DNA of 64,000 nucleotides, taken from the NCBI GenBank assembly GCA_943370355.1, contig CALRQP020000006.1, forward strand, positions 62,001-126,000, given 5' to 3'. The position numbers and the translations under genes were made by a program. This document shows positions 55,896 to 64,000 of the stretch, piece after piece. Numbering within the stretch: the first letter of the stretch is position 1; each line of letters opens with the position of its first letter. The notes below the pieces were generated by a model. That model saw only the letters and a program-made list of their open reading frames with translations. It had not been told where the DNA came from and ran no database searches. Source of the stretch: JADCGM01 sp943370355 (GTDB taxonomy: Bacteria > Pseudomonadota > Alphaproteobacteria > Sphingomonadales > Sphingomonadaceae).

Positions 55896-55983
55896 GAACG
55901 CGCGCTACGGGCGTGCTTTATGCGCGCCGACATGGACGCGCCGGCTACAAACGCATGCACAGAAAAATGGGGGCACCGGTCTC

Positions 55984-56322
55984 GTGAAAAAAATCGAAGC
56001 GATCATCAAGCCGTTCAAGCTCGACGAAGTGAAGGAGGCGCTGCACGAAGTCGGCGTGTCGGGGATCACCGTCGTCGAGGCCAAGGGCTTCGGCCGCCAG
56101 AAGGGCCATACCGAACTCTACCGCGGTGCCGAATATATCGTCGACTTCCTGCCCAAGGTGAAGCTTGAGGTCGTCGTCGATGACAATCAGGTCGATCGCG
56201 TGCTGGAGGCCATCGCCAATGCCGCGCGCACCGGGCGCATCGGCGACGGCAAGATTTTCGTGTCGCCGATCGAGACCGCGATCCGCATCCGTACCGGCGA
56301 GCGCGACAGCGACGCCATCTAG
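55984..56322 (+). CDS. glnB: Nitrogen regulatory protein P-II
   Basis: P-II signal protein of 112 residues. The T-loop contains Tyr51 in ELYRGAEYIVDF, the uridylylation site, and KVKLEVVVDDNQVDRVLEAI follows. The C-terminal signature TGRIGDGKIFVSPIETAIRI is intact. Start is GTG 55984 (MKKIEAIIKPFKL); an upstream in-frame extension is not P-II. It lies 32 bp before glnA behind a sigma-54-type promoter, the usual glnB-glnA arrangement, which favours GlnB over GlnK. Confidence 0.96.
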   Translation: MKKIEAIIKPFKLDEVKEALHEVGVSGITVVEAKGFGRQKGHTELYRGAEYIVDFLPKVKLEVVVDDNQVDRVLEAIANAARTGRIGDGKIFVSPIETAIRIRTGERDSDAI

Positions 56323-56354
56323 TTCAAGACCAAGCGAGCAAGGGGACTATTTCA

Positions 56355-57767
<1,413 letters not shown>

Positions 57768-57812
57768 GGCGGCGCGTCCCCTCCCTACCGGGGAGGGGCG
57801 ACTCGCAAAGTG

Positions 57813-57848
57813 AGCGGGGGTGAGCAACACCGCCCCCGCTTTCTTTTT
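57813..57848 (+). terminator. Rho-independent terminator after glnA
   Basis: AGCGGGGGTG...CGCCCCCGCT forms a stem of about 10 bp (one T-G pair) with an 8-nt loop, followed directly by TTCTTTTT. A second, smaller hairpin (CCCTCCC/GGGAGGG, about 57780-57798) precedes it. Confidence 0.88.
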
Positions 57849-57914
57849 GCCCGCTCGCCCCGGCGACAGGACCGACGAAGCGGCGGCTTTGCCGACCGCT
57901 CCCCTCCTCCGACC

Positions 57915-58247
57915 CTACCGCGCCATCGCCCAAACCGCGACCAGCGCCACCGCCGCAATCGCGACCATGCCATGGGTCAGCATGATCATCCCGGCGCTCT
58001 CCGGCAGCGATTTCGCGGTCAGCGGCACCGCCATCCCTGACACCAGCGCCGCGACAACCATGCCAATGGCCAGCCCGGACGGCGCCCGCGCCGCAATCAG
58101 TGCAAGGTCGAGCAGCAGCGCGCCGCCGAGCAGGTGGAGCGCCCGCGTCGCCCGGTGCGGCCGGATGCCCCAGGCATGGCGCAACCCCATCCACATTCCG
58201 ACCGCGGCCATCGCCACCGCCAGCCCGCCCGCCAGTCGCTCGATCAT
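57915..58247 (-). CDS. Four-helix membrane protein, unknown
   Basis: A 110-residue protein, MIERLAGGLAVAMAAVGMWM and three further hydrophobic segments ending LTHGMVAIAAVALVAVWAMA. Ala/Gly/Met-rich throughout. No family recognised. The frame stays open further upstream into the trimeric autotransporter gene region, but that part is an antisense shadow. Confidence 0.6.
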   Translation of the reverse strand: MIERLAGGLAVAMAAVGMWMGLRHAWGIRPHRATRALHLLGGALLLDLALIAARAPSGLAIGMVVAALVSGMAVPLTAKSLPESAGMIMLTHGMVAIAAVALVAVWAMAR

Positions 58248-58410
58248 CGCCCCTCCGTCGCAGCAAATTCTTCCACAGAGCCGCAAAACCCGCCACGACT
58301 TTTCACCCGGACCTCCTGCGACATTCACGCCCCCGCAACGACATTTACCTATCGTTCGATCGTAGCTAGGCTCCGCGGCGGGTTGGGGAACTTCAACAGG
58401 GAGGATCAGC

Positions 58411-59730
58411 ATGATGACGAGTTCTATCGGCCGCAGCGGACTGCTCGCGGCGTCGGCAATTGCGGCGCTGTGCTGCACGGCACCCGCTGCAGCGCAGGTG
58501 ATGCTCGGCACAGGCGCAGTCGCCGCCGCGCCAAATTCGGTCGCCATCGGCGATGGGGCCACCACTGCATCTGGCGTGACGCCCTCGGGTGCCGCCTCGC
58601 TCGGCACCTCAGTTGCGATTGGCAATCTCGCAGCCGCAACCAATGAGGATGCGGTGGCCGTCGGCGACAAGGCGGCAGCTTCAGGCTTCCACTCGACAGC
58701 CGTCGGCGGCGAGTCGGTCGCATCGGGCACAGGCGCACAGGCATTCGGGTGGCAGGCAAGTGCGTCTGCCCAGTTCGCGACCGCCGCCGGCCACCAGGCC
58801 AACGCCTCGGCCGTTCGCGCAACGGCCGTCGGCAAAAGCTCGGTCGCCTCAGGCCTGCAATCGTCAGCATTCGGCAATCTCGCGACCGCGGGTGCGATCA
58901 GTTCGGTGGCGATCGGCAACGGCGCGACAACCGCAGATGGCGTCACGCCGTCCGGCGTTGCGTCGCTGGGCACCTCCGTCGCCGTCGGCAACCTTGCCAC
59001 GGCCACCGCCGAAGATGCGGTCGCCATCGGCGACCAGGCAGCGGCATCGGGCTTCCATTCGACCGCTGTCGGCGGTGAATCCGTCGCATCGGCGACGGGC
59101 GCACAGGCCTTCGGCTGGCAGTCGCGCGCGACGGCGACGACTTCGCTGTCGGTCGGCCATCAGGCGCTCGCAAGCGGCGTGTCGGCCAGCGCCATCGGCA
59201 AGAACACCGTCGCATCGGGCGCGCGGTCAACGGCGGTCGGCTTTGGCGCGACCGCCACTGCCGACGATCAGGTCGTCCTCGGTGGCACTGGCAGCTCGGT
59301 ACGAATCGGCGACATCGCCGCCAGCACCGCCGCTCAGACCGCTGCCTCGGTTGGCGTAGCGACGGTCGATGCCAACGGCGTTCTCGGCCGCAACACGACC
59401 CTGCTCCCGGCCCTGACGACCGCGCAGGGCCAGATCACGACGCTGCAGGGCCAGACGGCGGCGCTGTTCAATCTGGCAGACATCAATCGTCAGGACATCC
59501 GCAAGGCCAATGAGGGCGTCGCCATGGCGTTGGCGATGGAGACGCCGGCGATTCCCGCAGGTGCCTCCTTCGCGCTGTCGGGCGGCTTCGGCTATTTCCA
59601 GAACCGCGGTGCGTTCAGCTCGGCCGTTTCCGCGCGGGTCGGCGAAATGTCGTCGGTTTCGGCCGGATTGGGCGTCGGACTCGATTCGGGTGAAGTCGGC
59701 GCTCGCGCCGGGTTCCAGGTCGCTTGGTAA
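58411..59730 (+). CDS. YadA-like trimeric autotransporter adhesin with duplicated head
   Basis: A 439-residue exported protein. A signal peptide (up to about residue 29) is followed by YadA-type head repeats such as NSVAIGDGA, TAVGGESVASGTGAQAFGWQ and TAVGKSSVASG. A short linker leads to a C-terminal YadA anchor (residues about 365-439) ending in Trp. Residues 43-164 and 165-286 are two copies of one 122-residue unit. There is almost no coiled-coil stalk. It would form a trimeric surface adhesin. GGGAGG precedes the ATG. Confidence 0.85.
   Translation: MMTSSIGRSGLLAASAIAALCCTAPAAAQVMLGTGAVAAAPNSVAIGDGATTASGVTPSGAASLGTSVAIGNLAAATNEDAVAVGDKAAASGFHSTAVGGESVASGTGAQAFGWQASASAQFATAAGHQANASAVRATAVGKSSVASGLQSSAFGNLATAGAISSVAIGNGATTADGVTPSGVASLGTSVAVGNLATATAEDAVAIGDQAAASGFHSTAVGGESVASATGAQAFGWQSRATATTSLSVGHQALASGVSASAIGKNTVASGARSTAVGFGATATADDQVVLGGTGSSVRIGDIAASTAAQTAASVGVATVDANGVLGRNTTLLPALTTAQGQITTLQGQTAALFNLADINRQDIRKANEGVAMALAMETPAIPAGASFALSGGFGYFQNRGAFSSAVSARVGEMSSVSAGLGVGLDSGEVGARAGFQVAW
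58537..59268 (+). repeat. Two tandem 366-bp units in the adhesin head
   Basis: The segments 58537-58902 and 58903-59268 code for two aligned 122-residue units with no large gap. Shared blocks include GATTA-G-TPSG-ASLGTSVA, SGFHSTAVGGESVAS and GAQAFGWQ. Protein identity is highest in the middle of the unit and falls towards its end. Confidence 0.8.
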
Positions 59731-60266
59731 TCCGGACCAAACGGACGGGAAGGCCGGGGCGTCATGCCCCGGCCGGCCTGTTTGCACTTGCGGTGCTGTC
59801 GCTTGCCGCCGGACCGCTCGTCGCCCAGACACCGCCCCCAAGCGCGGCCGCGCCATCGCCTGTACCCGTCCCCGGCGCGATGGAGCTGTCGAAAATGGTC
59901 TGGAGCACGATGCTCGCCATCGATCAGGCGAACCGCTCCGGCAATTATTCGGTGCTGCGCGACCTCGGTGCACCGGGCTTTCAGGCGAACAATGATGCGG
60001 CGCAGCTCGCTGCGATCTTCGCGTCGCTGCGCCGGCAGGATATCGATCTTGCGAACACCATCCTGCTGACACCGACCTGGAGCGCGACCCCAGCGATGGC
60101 CGCGCCCGATGTTCTGCGCCTGCAAGGACAATTCGGCCTGCGTCCGACGGCGATCAGCTTCGACCTCTATTATCAATGGACCAGCGGTCGCTGGAAATTG
60201 TTCGGCGTTGCGATCAACCCGATTTCGCTGGCAACGGTGCAACCCCAGGCCAAGCCGTCCCGTTAG
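59724..60266 (+). CDS. Exported protein of unknown function
   Basis: About 180 residues with a signal peptide (APAGLFALAVLSLAAGPLVA), a Pro/Ala-rich segment, and a soluble domain with the end WTSGRWKLFGVAINPISLA, as in small periplasmic proteins of the ketosteroid-isomerase-like type. The start TTG overlaps the adhesin stop by 7 bp, so the two may be translated together, which hints at a shared role. Confidence 0.6.
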   Translation: MVIRTKRTGRPGRHAPAGLFALAVLSLAAGPLVAQTPPPSAAAPSPVPVPGAMELSKMVWSTMLAIDQANRSGNYSVLRDLGAPGFQANNDAAQLAAIFASLRRQDIDLANTILLTPTWSATPAMAAPDVLRLQGQFGLRPTAISFDLYYQWTSGRWKLFGVAINPISLATVQPQAKPSR

Positions 60267-60312
60267 GCACTGGACCCGCCGCCGCTCCCCGGTGTAAGTG
60301 CGCCGCCTTGCG

Positions 60313-60402
60313 GGAGCGGTGGCCGAGCGGTTGAAGGCGCACGCCTGGAAAGTGTGTAAGGGTGAAAGCTCTTCGAGGGTTCGAATCCCTCTCGCTCCGC
60401 CA
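60313..60402 (+). tRNA. tRNA-Ser (GGA)
   Basis: A 90-nt class II tRNA with GGAGCGG/TCGCTCC acceptor ends, a long variable arm, anticodon loop CTGGAAA with anticodon GGA, T-loop GGTTCGAATCC, discriminator G and an encoded CCA. Confidence 0.97.
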
Positions 60403-60455
60403 AAAGCCAATGCGGCTCCATGGTCCGACAGCAATACGCGTTCGCGGTGCGCCTT

Positions 60456-61082
60456 TCAGTTCAATCGCGAAACGGCCGCTGTTGCACGCCCTGTGACTGC
60501 AGCCCAATCCGTATCTCCCGGCCGTGCGATCCAAGTTCCGCCGACGCACAGCACTTGCGGGATCGCCAACCACGACGGTGCATTGTCGAGCGTCACACCG
60601 CCGGTGGGGCAGAATCGTGCGTCGGCGAACGGGCCGGTCAGGGCCTTGAGGGCCGCCGTCCCGCCATTCGCCTCGGCGGGAAAGAATTTGAAGTGGGTCA
60701 GACCGAGGTCGAGCCCGCGCATGATGTCGCCGGCATTGGCGATCCCGGGCAGGAAGGCGCAGCCCCGTTCGCCAACCGCGCGACCAAGCCGGTCGGTCAG
60801 GCCCGGCGATACGATAAATTTCGCCCCAGCGCTCAGCGCCGCATCCAACTGCGCGGCGTTCAGGACGGTGCCAGCGCCAACCACGGCGCCTTCCACCGCA
60901 GCCATCTCGGCAATGACCTCCAGCGCCGCCGGGGTTCTGAGCGTCACCTCCAGCGCGAACAGGCCGCCGGCCACGAGTGCCTCGGCAAGTGGGCGGGCAT
61001 GCGCCACGTCCTCGACGACCAGCACGGGAATGACCGGGGCAAGCCGCATGACCTGTTCGACGTTCAAGACTTTCCCTTTCAC
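60456..61082 (-). CDS. eda: 2-dehydro-3-deoxyphosphogluconate aldolase
   Basis: KDPG aldolase, 208 residues, splitting KDPG to pyruvate and glyceraldehyde-3-phosphate. The catalytic Glu lies in ALEVTLRTP and the Schiff-base Lys in THFKFFPAEANGG; CPTGGVTLDNAPSWL binds phosphate. The start GTG overlaps the edd stop by 4 bp. It is the last gene of the Entner-Doudoroff run. Confidence 0.95.
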   Translation of the reverse strand: MKGKVLNVEQVMRLAPVIPVLVVEDVAHARPLAEALVAGGLFALEVTLRTPAALEVIAEMAAVEGAVVGAGTVLNAAQLDAALSAGAKFIVSPGLTDRLGRAVGERGCAFLPGIANAGDIMRGLDLGLTHFKFFPAEANGGTAALKALTGPFADARFCPTGGVTLDNAPSWLAIPQVLCVGGTWIARPGDTDWAAVTGRATAAVSRLN

Positions 61083-62899
61083 AGTCCGGCTGCCGATAGC
61101 ATCGCCGAAGCGCCATGTTCGGCATTGTCGGCCCCATGCCGCATGAATGCGAACAACTCGCGACCTGTACCCGAGGCTGGCGGAGGTACATCGGCGGCGT
61201 CCCGGCGCTCCCAAGTAGCAGCATCAACCAGTGCGGCGAGCTCGCCGCGCCGCGCGCACAGCCGGACGATATCGCCGTCGCGCAACCGCGCGAGCGGGCC
61301 TGCGCTAAGCGCCTCCGGGCAGACATGAATGGCAGCGGGCACCTTGCCCGACGCGCCGGACATGCGCCCGTCGGTGACCAGCGCGACGCGGAATCCCCGG
61401 TCCTGCAGCACCCCCAGCGACGGCGTGAGCTTGTGCAGCTCAGGCATCCCATTTGCGCGCGGTCCTTGGAAGCGCACGACCACGACGACATCGCGATCGA
61501 GCTCGCCCGCCTTGAAGGCGCGAACGACTTCGTCCTGGTTGAAGAAGACCCGCGCCGGTGCCTCGATCGTCCAGCGCACCGCATCGACGGCACTGGTCTT
61601 GAAGATCGCGCGACCGAGATTGCCCGTCACGAGCCGCATCCCGCCATCCGGCGCGAATGGCGCGGTTGCCGGGCGCAATATGTCCTCGTTGCGTGAAACC
61701 GCCGGCGCATCGCTCCATATAAGTTTCTCACCGGCCAATTCCGGCACCTTCGCATAGTCGGCCAGGTCGCGCCCCGCGACGGTCAGGATATCGCGGTGGA
61801 GCAGCCCCGCCTCGAGCAGCGTCGCAATCGTGAAGCCCATCCCGCCCGCCGCATGGAAATGGTTCACGTCGCCAGATCCGTTCGGATAGACGCGCGCGAT
61901 CAGCGGCACGACGGCGGACAGCCGGTCGATATCCTCCCAGTCGATGACAATGCCCGCCGCACGGGCGATCGCCGGGATATGGATCGCATGATTGGTCGAT
62001 CCGCCGGTTGCGAGCAGTCCGACCACCGCGTTCACGATCGCCTTCTCGTCGATGCAATGGCCGAGCGGGCGATAATCCCCGCCATCCCAGCCGATGCGGG
62101 CGAGCCGGTGCACCGCCGCCCGCGTGAGTTCCTGCCGCAGCTTGGTGCCCGGATTGACGAAGGCGGCGCCCGGCATGTGCAGGCCCATCACCTCCATCAT
62201 CATCTGGTTCGAATTGGCTGTGCCGTAGAAAGTGCAGGTCCCCGCGCCGTGGTAGCTCGCCGCCTCGGCCTCAAGCAGTTCCTCGCGGCTCGCCTTGTCC
62301 TCGGCATAGAGCTGGCGGACGCGCTGCTTTTCCTTGTTGGCGAGCCCCGAGGGCATCGGCCCGGCCGGGATGAGAATCGCCGGGAGATGCCCGAAGCGCA
62401 GCGCACCGATCAGGAGGCCGGGTACAATCTTGTCGCAGATTCCGAGCAGGGCCGTGCCCTCGAACATGCCGTGGCTGAGCGCGATCGCCGTGGACAGCGC
62501 GATGGCGTCGCGGCTGAACAGCGACAGCTCCATGCCGCGCTGGCCTTGCGTGACGCCGTCACACATCGCCGGGACACCGCCCGCAACCTGCGCGGTGGCA
62601 CCGACCTCGCGCGCGAACAGCTTCATCTGTTCCGGATAACGACCATAGGGCTGATGCGCCGACAGCATGTCATTATAGGCGGTGACGATGCCGATGTTCA
62701 TCGCCCGCCCGCCGCGGATCGCCGCCTTGTCCTCGCCCGACGCGGCGAATCCATGCGCGAGGTTGCCGCACGACAGATTGGGCCGATCGACGCCGCTATC
62801 CCGCTCGCGCGCGATCAGGTCGAGATAGCGGGCGCGGCCGGGTGCGGATCGCTCGACGATCCGCGCCGTGACGGCTTCGACAGCAGGATGCAGGGTCAT
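61079..62899 (-). CDS. edd: 6-phosphogluconate dehydratase
   Basis: Edd, 606 residues, converting 6-phosphogluconate to KDPG using a [4Fe-4S] cluster. LSCGNLAHGFAAS, GGVPAMCDGVTQGQRGMELS and LGICDKIVPGLLIGALRFGH hold the cluster cysteines and substrate contacts; VTDGRMSGASGKVPAAIHV is the C-terminal signature. ATG 62899 overlaps the pgl stop by 4 bp and matches the family start. Confidence 0.96.
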   Translation of the reverse strand: MTLHPAVEAVTARIVERSAPGRARYLDLIARERDSGVDRPNLSCGNLAHGFAASGEDKAAIRGGRAMNIGIVTAYNDMLSAHQPYGRYPEQMKLFAREVGATAQVAGGVPAMCDGVTQGQRGMELSLFSRDAIALSTAIALSHGMFEGTALLGICDKIVPGLLIGALRFGHLPAILIPAGPMPSGLANKEKQRVRQLYAEDKASREELLEAEAASYHGAGTCTFYGTANSNQMMMEVMGLHMPGAAFVNPGTKLRQELTRAAVHRLARIGWDGGDYRPLGHCIDEKAIVNAVVGLLATGGSTNHAIHIPAIARAAGIVIDWEDIDRLSAVVPLIARVYPNGSGDVNHFHAAGGMGFTIATLLEAGLLHRDILTVAGRDLADYAKVPELAGEKLIWSDAPAVSRNEDILRPATAPFAPDGGMRLVTGNLGRAIFKTSAVDAVRWTIEAPARVFFNQDEVVRAFKAGELDRDVVVVVRFQGPRANGMPELHKLTPSLGVLQDRGFRVALVTDGRMSGASGKVPAAIHVCPEALSAGPLARLRDGDIVRLCARRGELAALVDAATWERRDAADVPPPASGTGRELFAFMRHGADNAEHGASAMLSAAGL

Positions 62900-63603
62900 G
62901 CGGGGCACCAGTGAACGTCGATGGCCCCGCGACAATAGGCCAGTACCCGCCCAATCGGAAAGCGCGAGGCGTCGCCTTCGGCGAGAGCCTGCTCGACAAC
63001 CGCGCGCTTGGGATCGCCGGTGATCGTCAGCAGCACCCGGCGGGCAGAGGCGATTGCCGACCGCGTCAGTGTTACCCGGTCAACCGGCGCTTCTGGCGGC
63101 AGCGGATCGGGACGCACACCGACCGCGAAGCGGCCTGCACGCGCGTCAAGTGCGGCAGCATAGTCCGCCCCCGGAAAGATAGAAGCGGTGTGCCCGTCGC
63201 CGCCCGCACCCAGCCAGACGAGATCCGCCGGCCAGTCGAGGCGCGACAGTCGTACATCGGCAGCATCGCCCGCAGCATGCCGATCTTTCGCATCGCCATC
63301 GACCATCGGCACGACCGTCGCGCCGAACGAGGCAAATGTCCGGCCAAGCTCCGCCGCATTCGAAAGCGGACTGGTCATCGGCACGATCCGCTCGTCGGTC
63401 GGAACGATCATTACGCGACTCCAGTCAGGTCGAGCAGCGGCGAGCCGCGCGAAGACCGGCTTCGGCGTCGCGCCGCCGGGAAACGCGACCAGACTCGCGC
63501 CGCGCGCTGCACGGCCTTCCGCTACAACTGCGGCAACTTGCGCCGCAACCGCATCCGCCAGCGCATCAAGCGTGTCATGATCCGACCAATTGACCTCAAT
63601 CAT
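62896..63603 (-). CDS. pgl: 6-phosphogluconolactonase
   Basis: Pgl of the DevB/SOL type, 235 residues, hydrolysing 6-phosphogluconolactone. LVAFPGGATPKPVFARLA, PTDERIVPMTSPLSN and LGAGGDGHTASIFPG are diagnostic. It overlaps zwf by 8 bp upstream and edd by 4 bp downstream. Confidence 0.95.
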   Translation of the reverse strand: MIEVNWSDHDTLDALADAVAAQVAAVVAEGRAARGASLVAFPGGATPKPVFARLAAARPDWSRVMIVPTDERIVPMTSPLSNAAELGRTFASFGATVVPMVDGDAKDRHAAGDAADVRLSRLDWPADLVWLGAGGDGHTASIFPGADYAAALDARAGRFAVGVRPDPLPPEAPVDRVTLTRSAIASARRVLLTITGDPKRAVVEQALAEGDASRFPIGRVLAYCRGAIDVHWCPA

Positions 63604-64000
63604 GCCAGCTTACGCCGTCGCGCTCGGTCAACGCGATGGCCGCGGCCGGACCCCAAGTCCCCGCTCCATAAAGCTTCGGCGTCATGCCGGTCGCCGTCCA
63701 GCCGTCGCGAATGGCGTCGATCCAGGTCCACTGCGCTTCCACCTCGTCGCGGCGCACGAACAGTGTCGGATCGCCTTCGATGAGGTCGAGCATCAGCCGC
63801 TCATAGGCGATGCGGCGGCGCACATCGGCGAACACATTGGCATTGCCGAGATCGAGCGGCACCTCGCGCAGGCGGATGCCGTTGCGGTCGAGTCCCGGCT
63901 GCTTGGTCATCATCAGCATGCGGATATTCTCGTCCGGCTGCAGCTGGATAACGAGCTTGTTCGGCTTCAGCGTCGCCCCATCGGCATCGAAGATCGAATG
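63596..64000 (-). CDS. zwf: Glucose-6-phosphate 1-dehydrogenase, C-terminal part (runs off window end)
   Basis: The C-terminal 134 residues of G6PD. NKLVIQLQPDENIRMLMMTK, AYERLMLDLIEGDPTLFVRR and YGAGTWGPAAA are typical. The N-terminal part lies beyond the window. It is the first visible gene of zwf-pgl-edd-eda, all overlapping. Confidence 0.93.
   Translation of the reverse strand, partial: HSIFDADGATLKPNKLVIQLQPDENIRMLMMTKQPGLDRNGIRLREVPLDLGNANVFADVRRRIAYERLMLDLIEGDPTLFVRRDEVEAQWTWIDAIRDGWTATGMTPKLYGAGTWGPAAAIALTERDGVSWHD

Noticed and set aside
55810..55983. 58-codon N-terminal extension of glnB
   Set aside because: It would cover the sigma-54 promoter and the family starts at the GTG at 55984.
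58248..59027. Upstream extension of the four-helix membrane gene to 370 residues
   Set aside because: The added part is antisense to the adhesin repeats and mirrors their periodicity; the real start is ATG 58247.

Overview
The window reads as chromosomal DNA of a high-GC alphaproteobacterium, most likely a sphingomonad (Sphingomonas/Sphingopyxis-like). Grounds: a str-S10-spc-alpha supercluster in the alphaproteobacterial arrangement, an Entner-Doudoroff block zwf-pgl-edd-eda, an exosortase-A-associated polysaccharide gene pair, and the intergenic hairpin repeat with the core ATCCCGAGCGAAGTCGAGGG that is common in sphingomonads. The assignment is inference from gene content; no rRNA gene is present to confirm it.

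Layout. 1-0.9 kb: the N-terminal end of a TerB/DjlA-like gene and a short-chain dehydrogenase. 1-20.2 kb, minus strand: rpsL-rpsG-fusA-tuf-rpsJ-rplCDWB-rpsS-rplV-rpsC-rplP-rpmC-rpsQ-rplNXE-rpsNH-rplFR-rpsE-rpmD-rplO-secY-adk, a secreted SRPBCC-fold protein, then rpsM-rpsK-rpoA-rplQ. It has a promoter upstream of rpsL, another upstream of rpsM, and terminator-like hairpins after tuf, rplO and rplQ. 20.2-22.2 kb: a variable gap with a very AT-rich patch (about 37% GC by hand count) holding two small membrane proteins, a perfect 15-bp palindrome, and a consensus promoter overlapped by a GTTC-N7-GTTC SOS box that faces no recognisable gene. 22.2-31.5 kb: amidohydrolase, secA, a rhodanese-like secreted protein, argJ, a trxA-sulfite dehydrogenase (sorA/sorB-like) run and a small membrane protein. 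31.6-38.6 kb: valS, with a compositionally odd 3' segment, and an RND efflux pair divergent from a TetR regulator. 39.2-43.9 kb: an exosortase-A-type O-glycosylation ligase, a UDP-GlcNAc 2-epimerase, an exosortase-A-type glycosyltransferase and a membrane-anchored coiled-coil protein. 43.9-45.7 kb: small conserved genes around an S24 (LexA/CI-like) regulator. 45.8-51.9 kb: tamA-tamB. 52-55.7 kb: a small membrane protein, an M28 membrane peptidase, a Leu/Glu-type dehydrogenase and tRNA-His. 55.9-57.9 kb: glnB-glnA behind a sigma-54-type promoter and ending in a clear terminator. 58-60.4 kb: a membrane protein, a YadA-like trimeric autotransporter with an internal duplication, a secreted protein and tRNA-Ser. 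60.4-64 kb: eda, edd, pgl and the 3' part of zwf.

How the genes fit together. Most of the window is core machinery: translation, Sec secretion, outer-membrane assembly by Tam, nitrogen assimilation, and sugar catabolism through 6-phosphogluconate. The less ordinary parts are the orphan SOS promoter and AT-rich genes beside the ribosomal cluster, the mosaic segment in valS, the glycan genes, the S24 locus and the duplicated autotransporter. I saw no CRISPR array, insertion sequence, prophage or rRNA operon.
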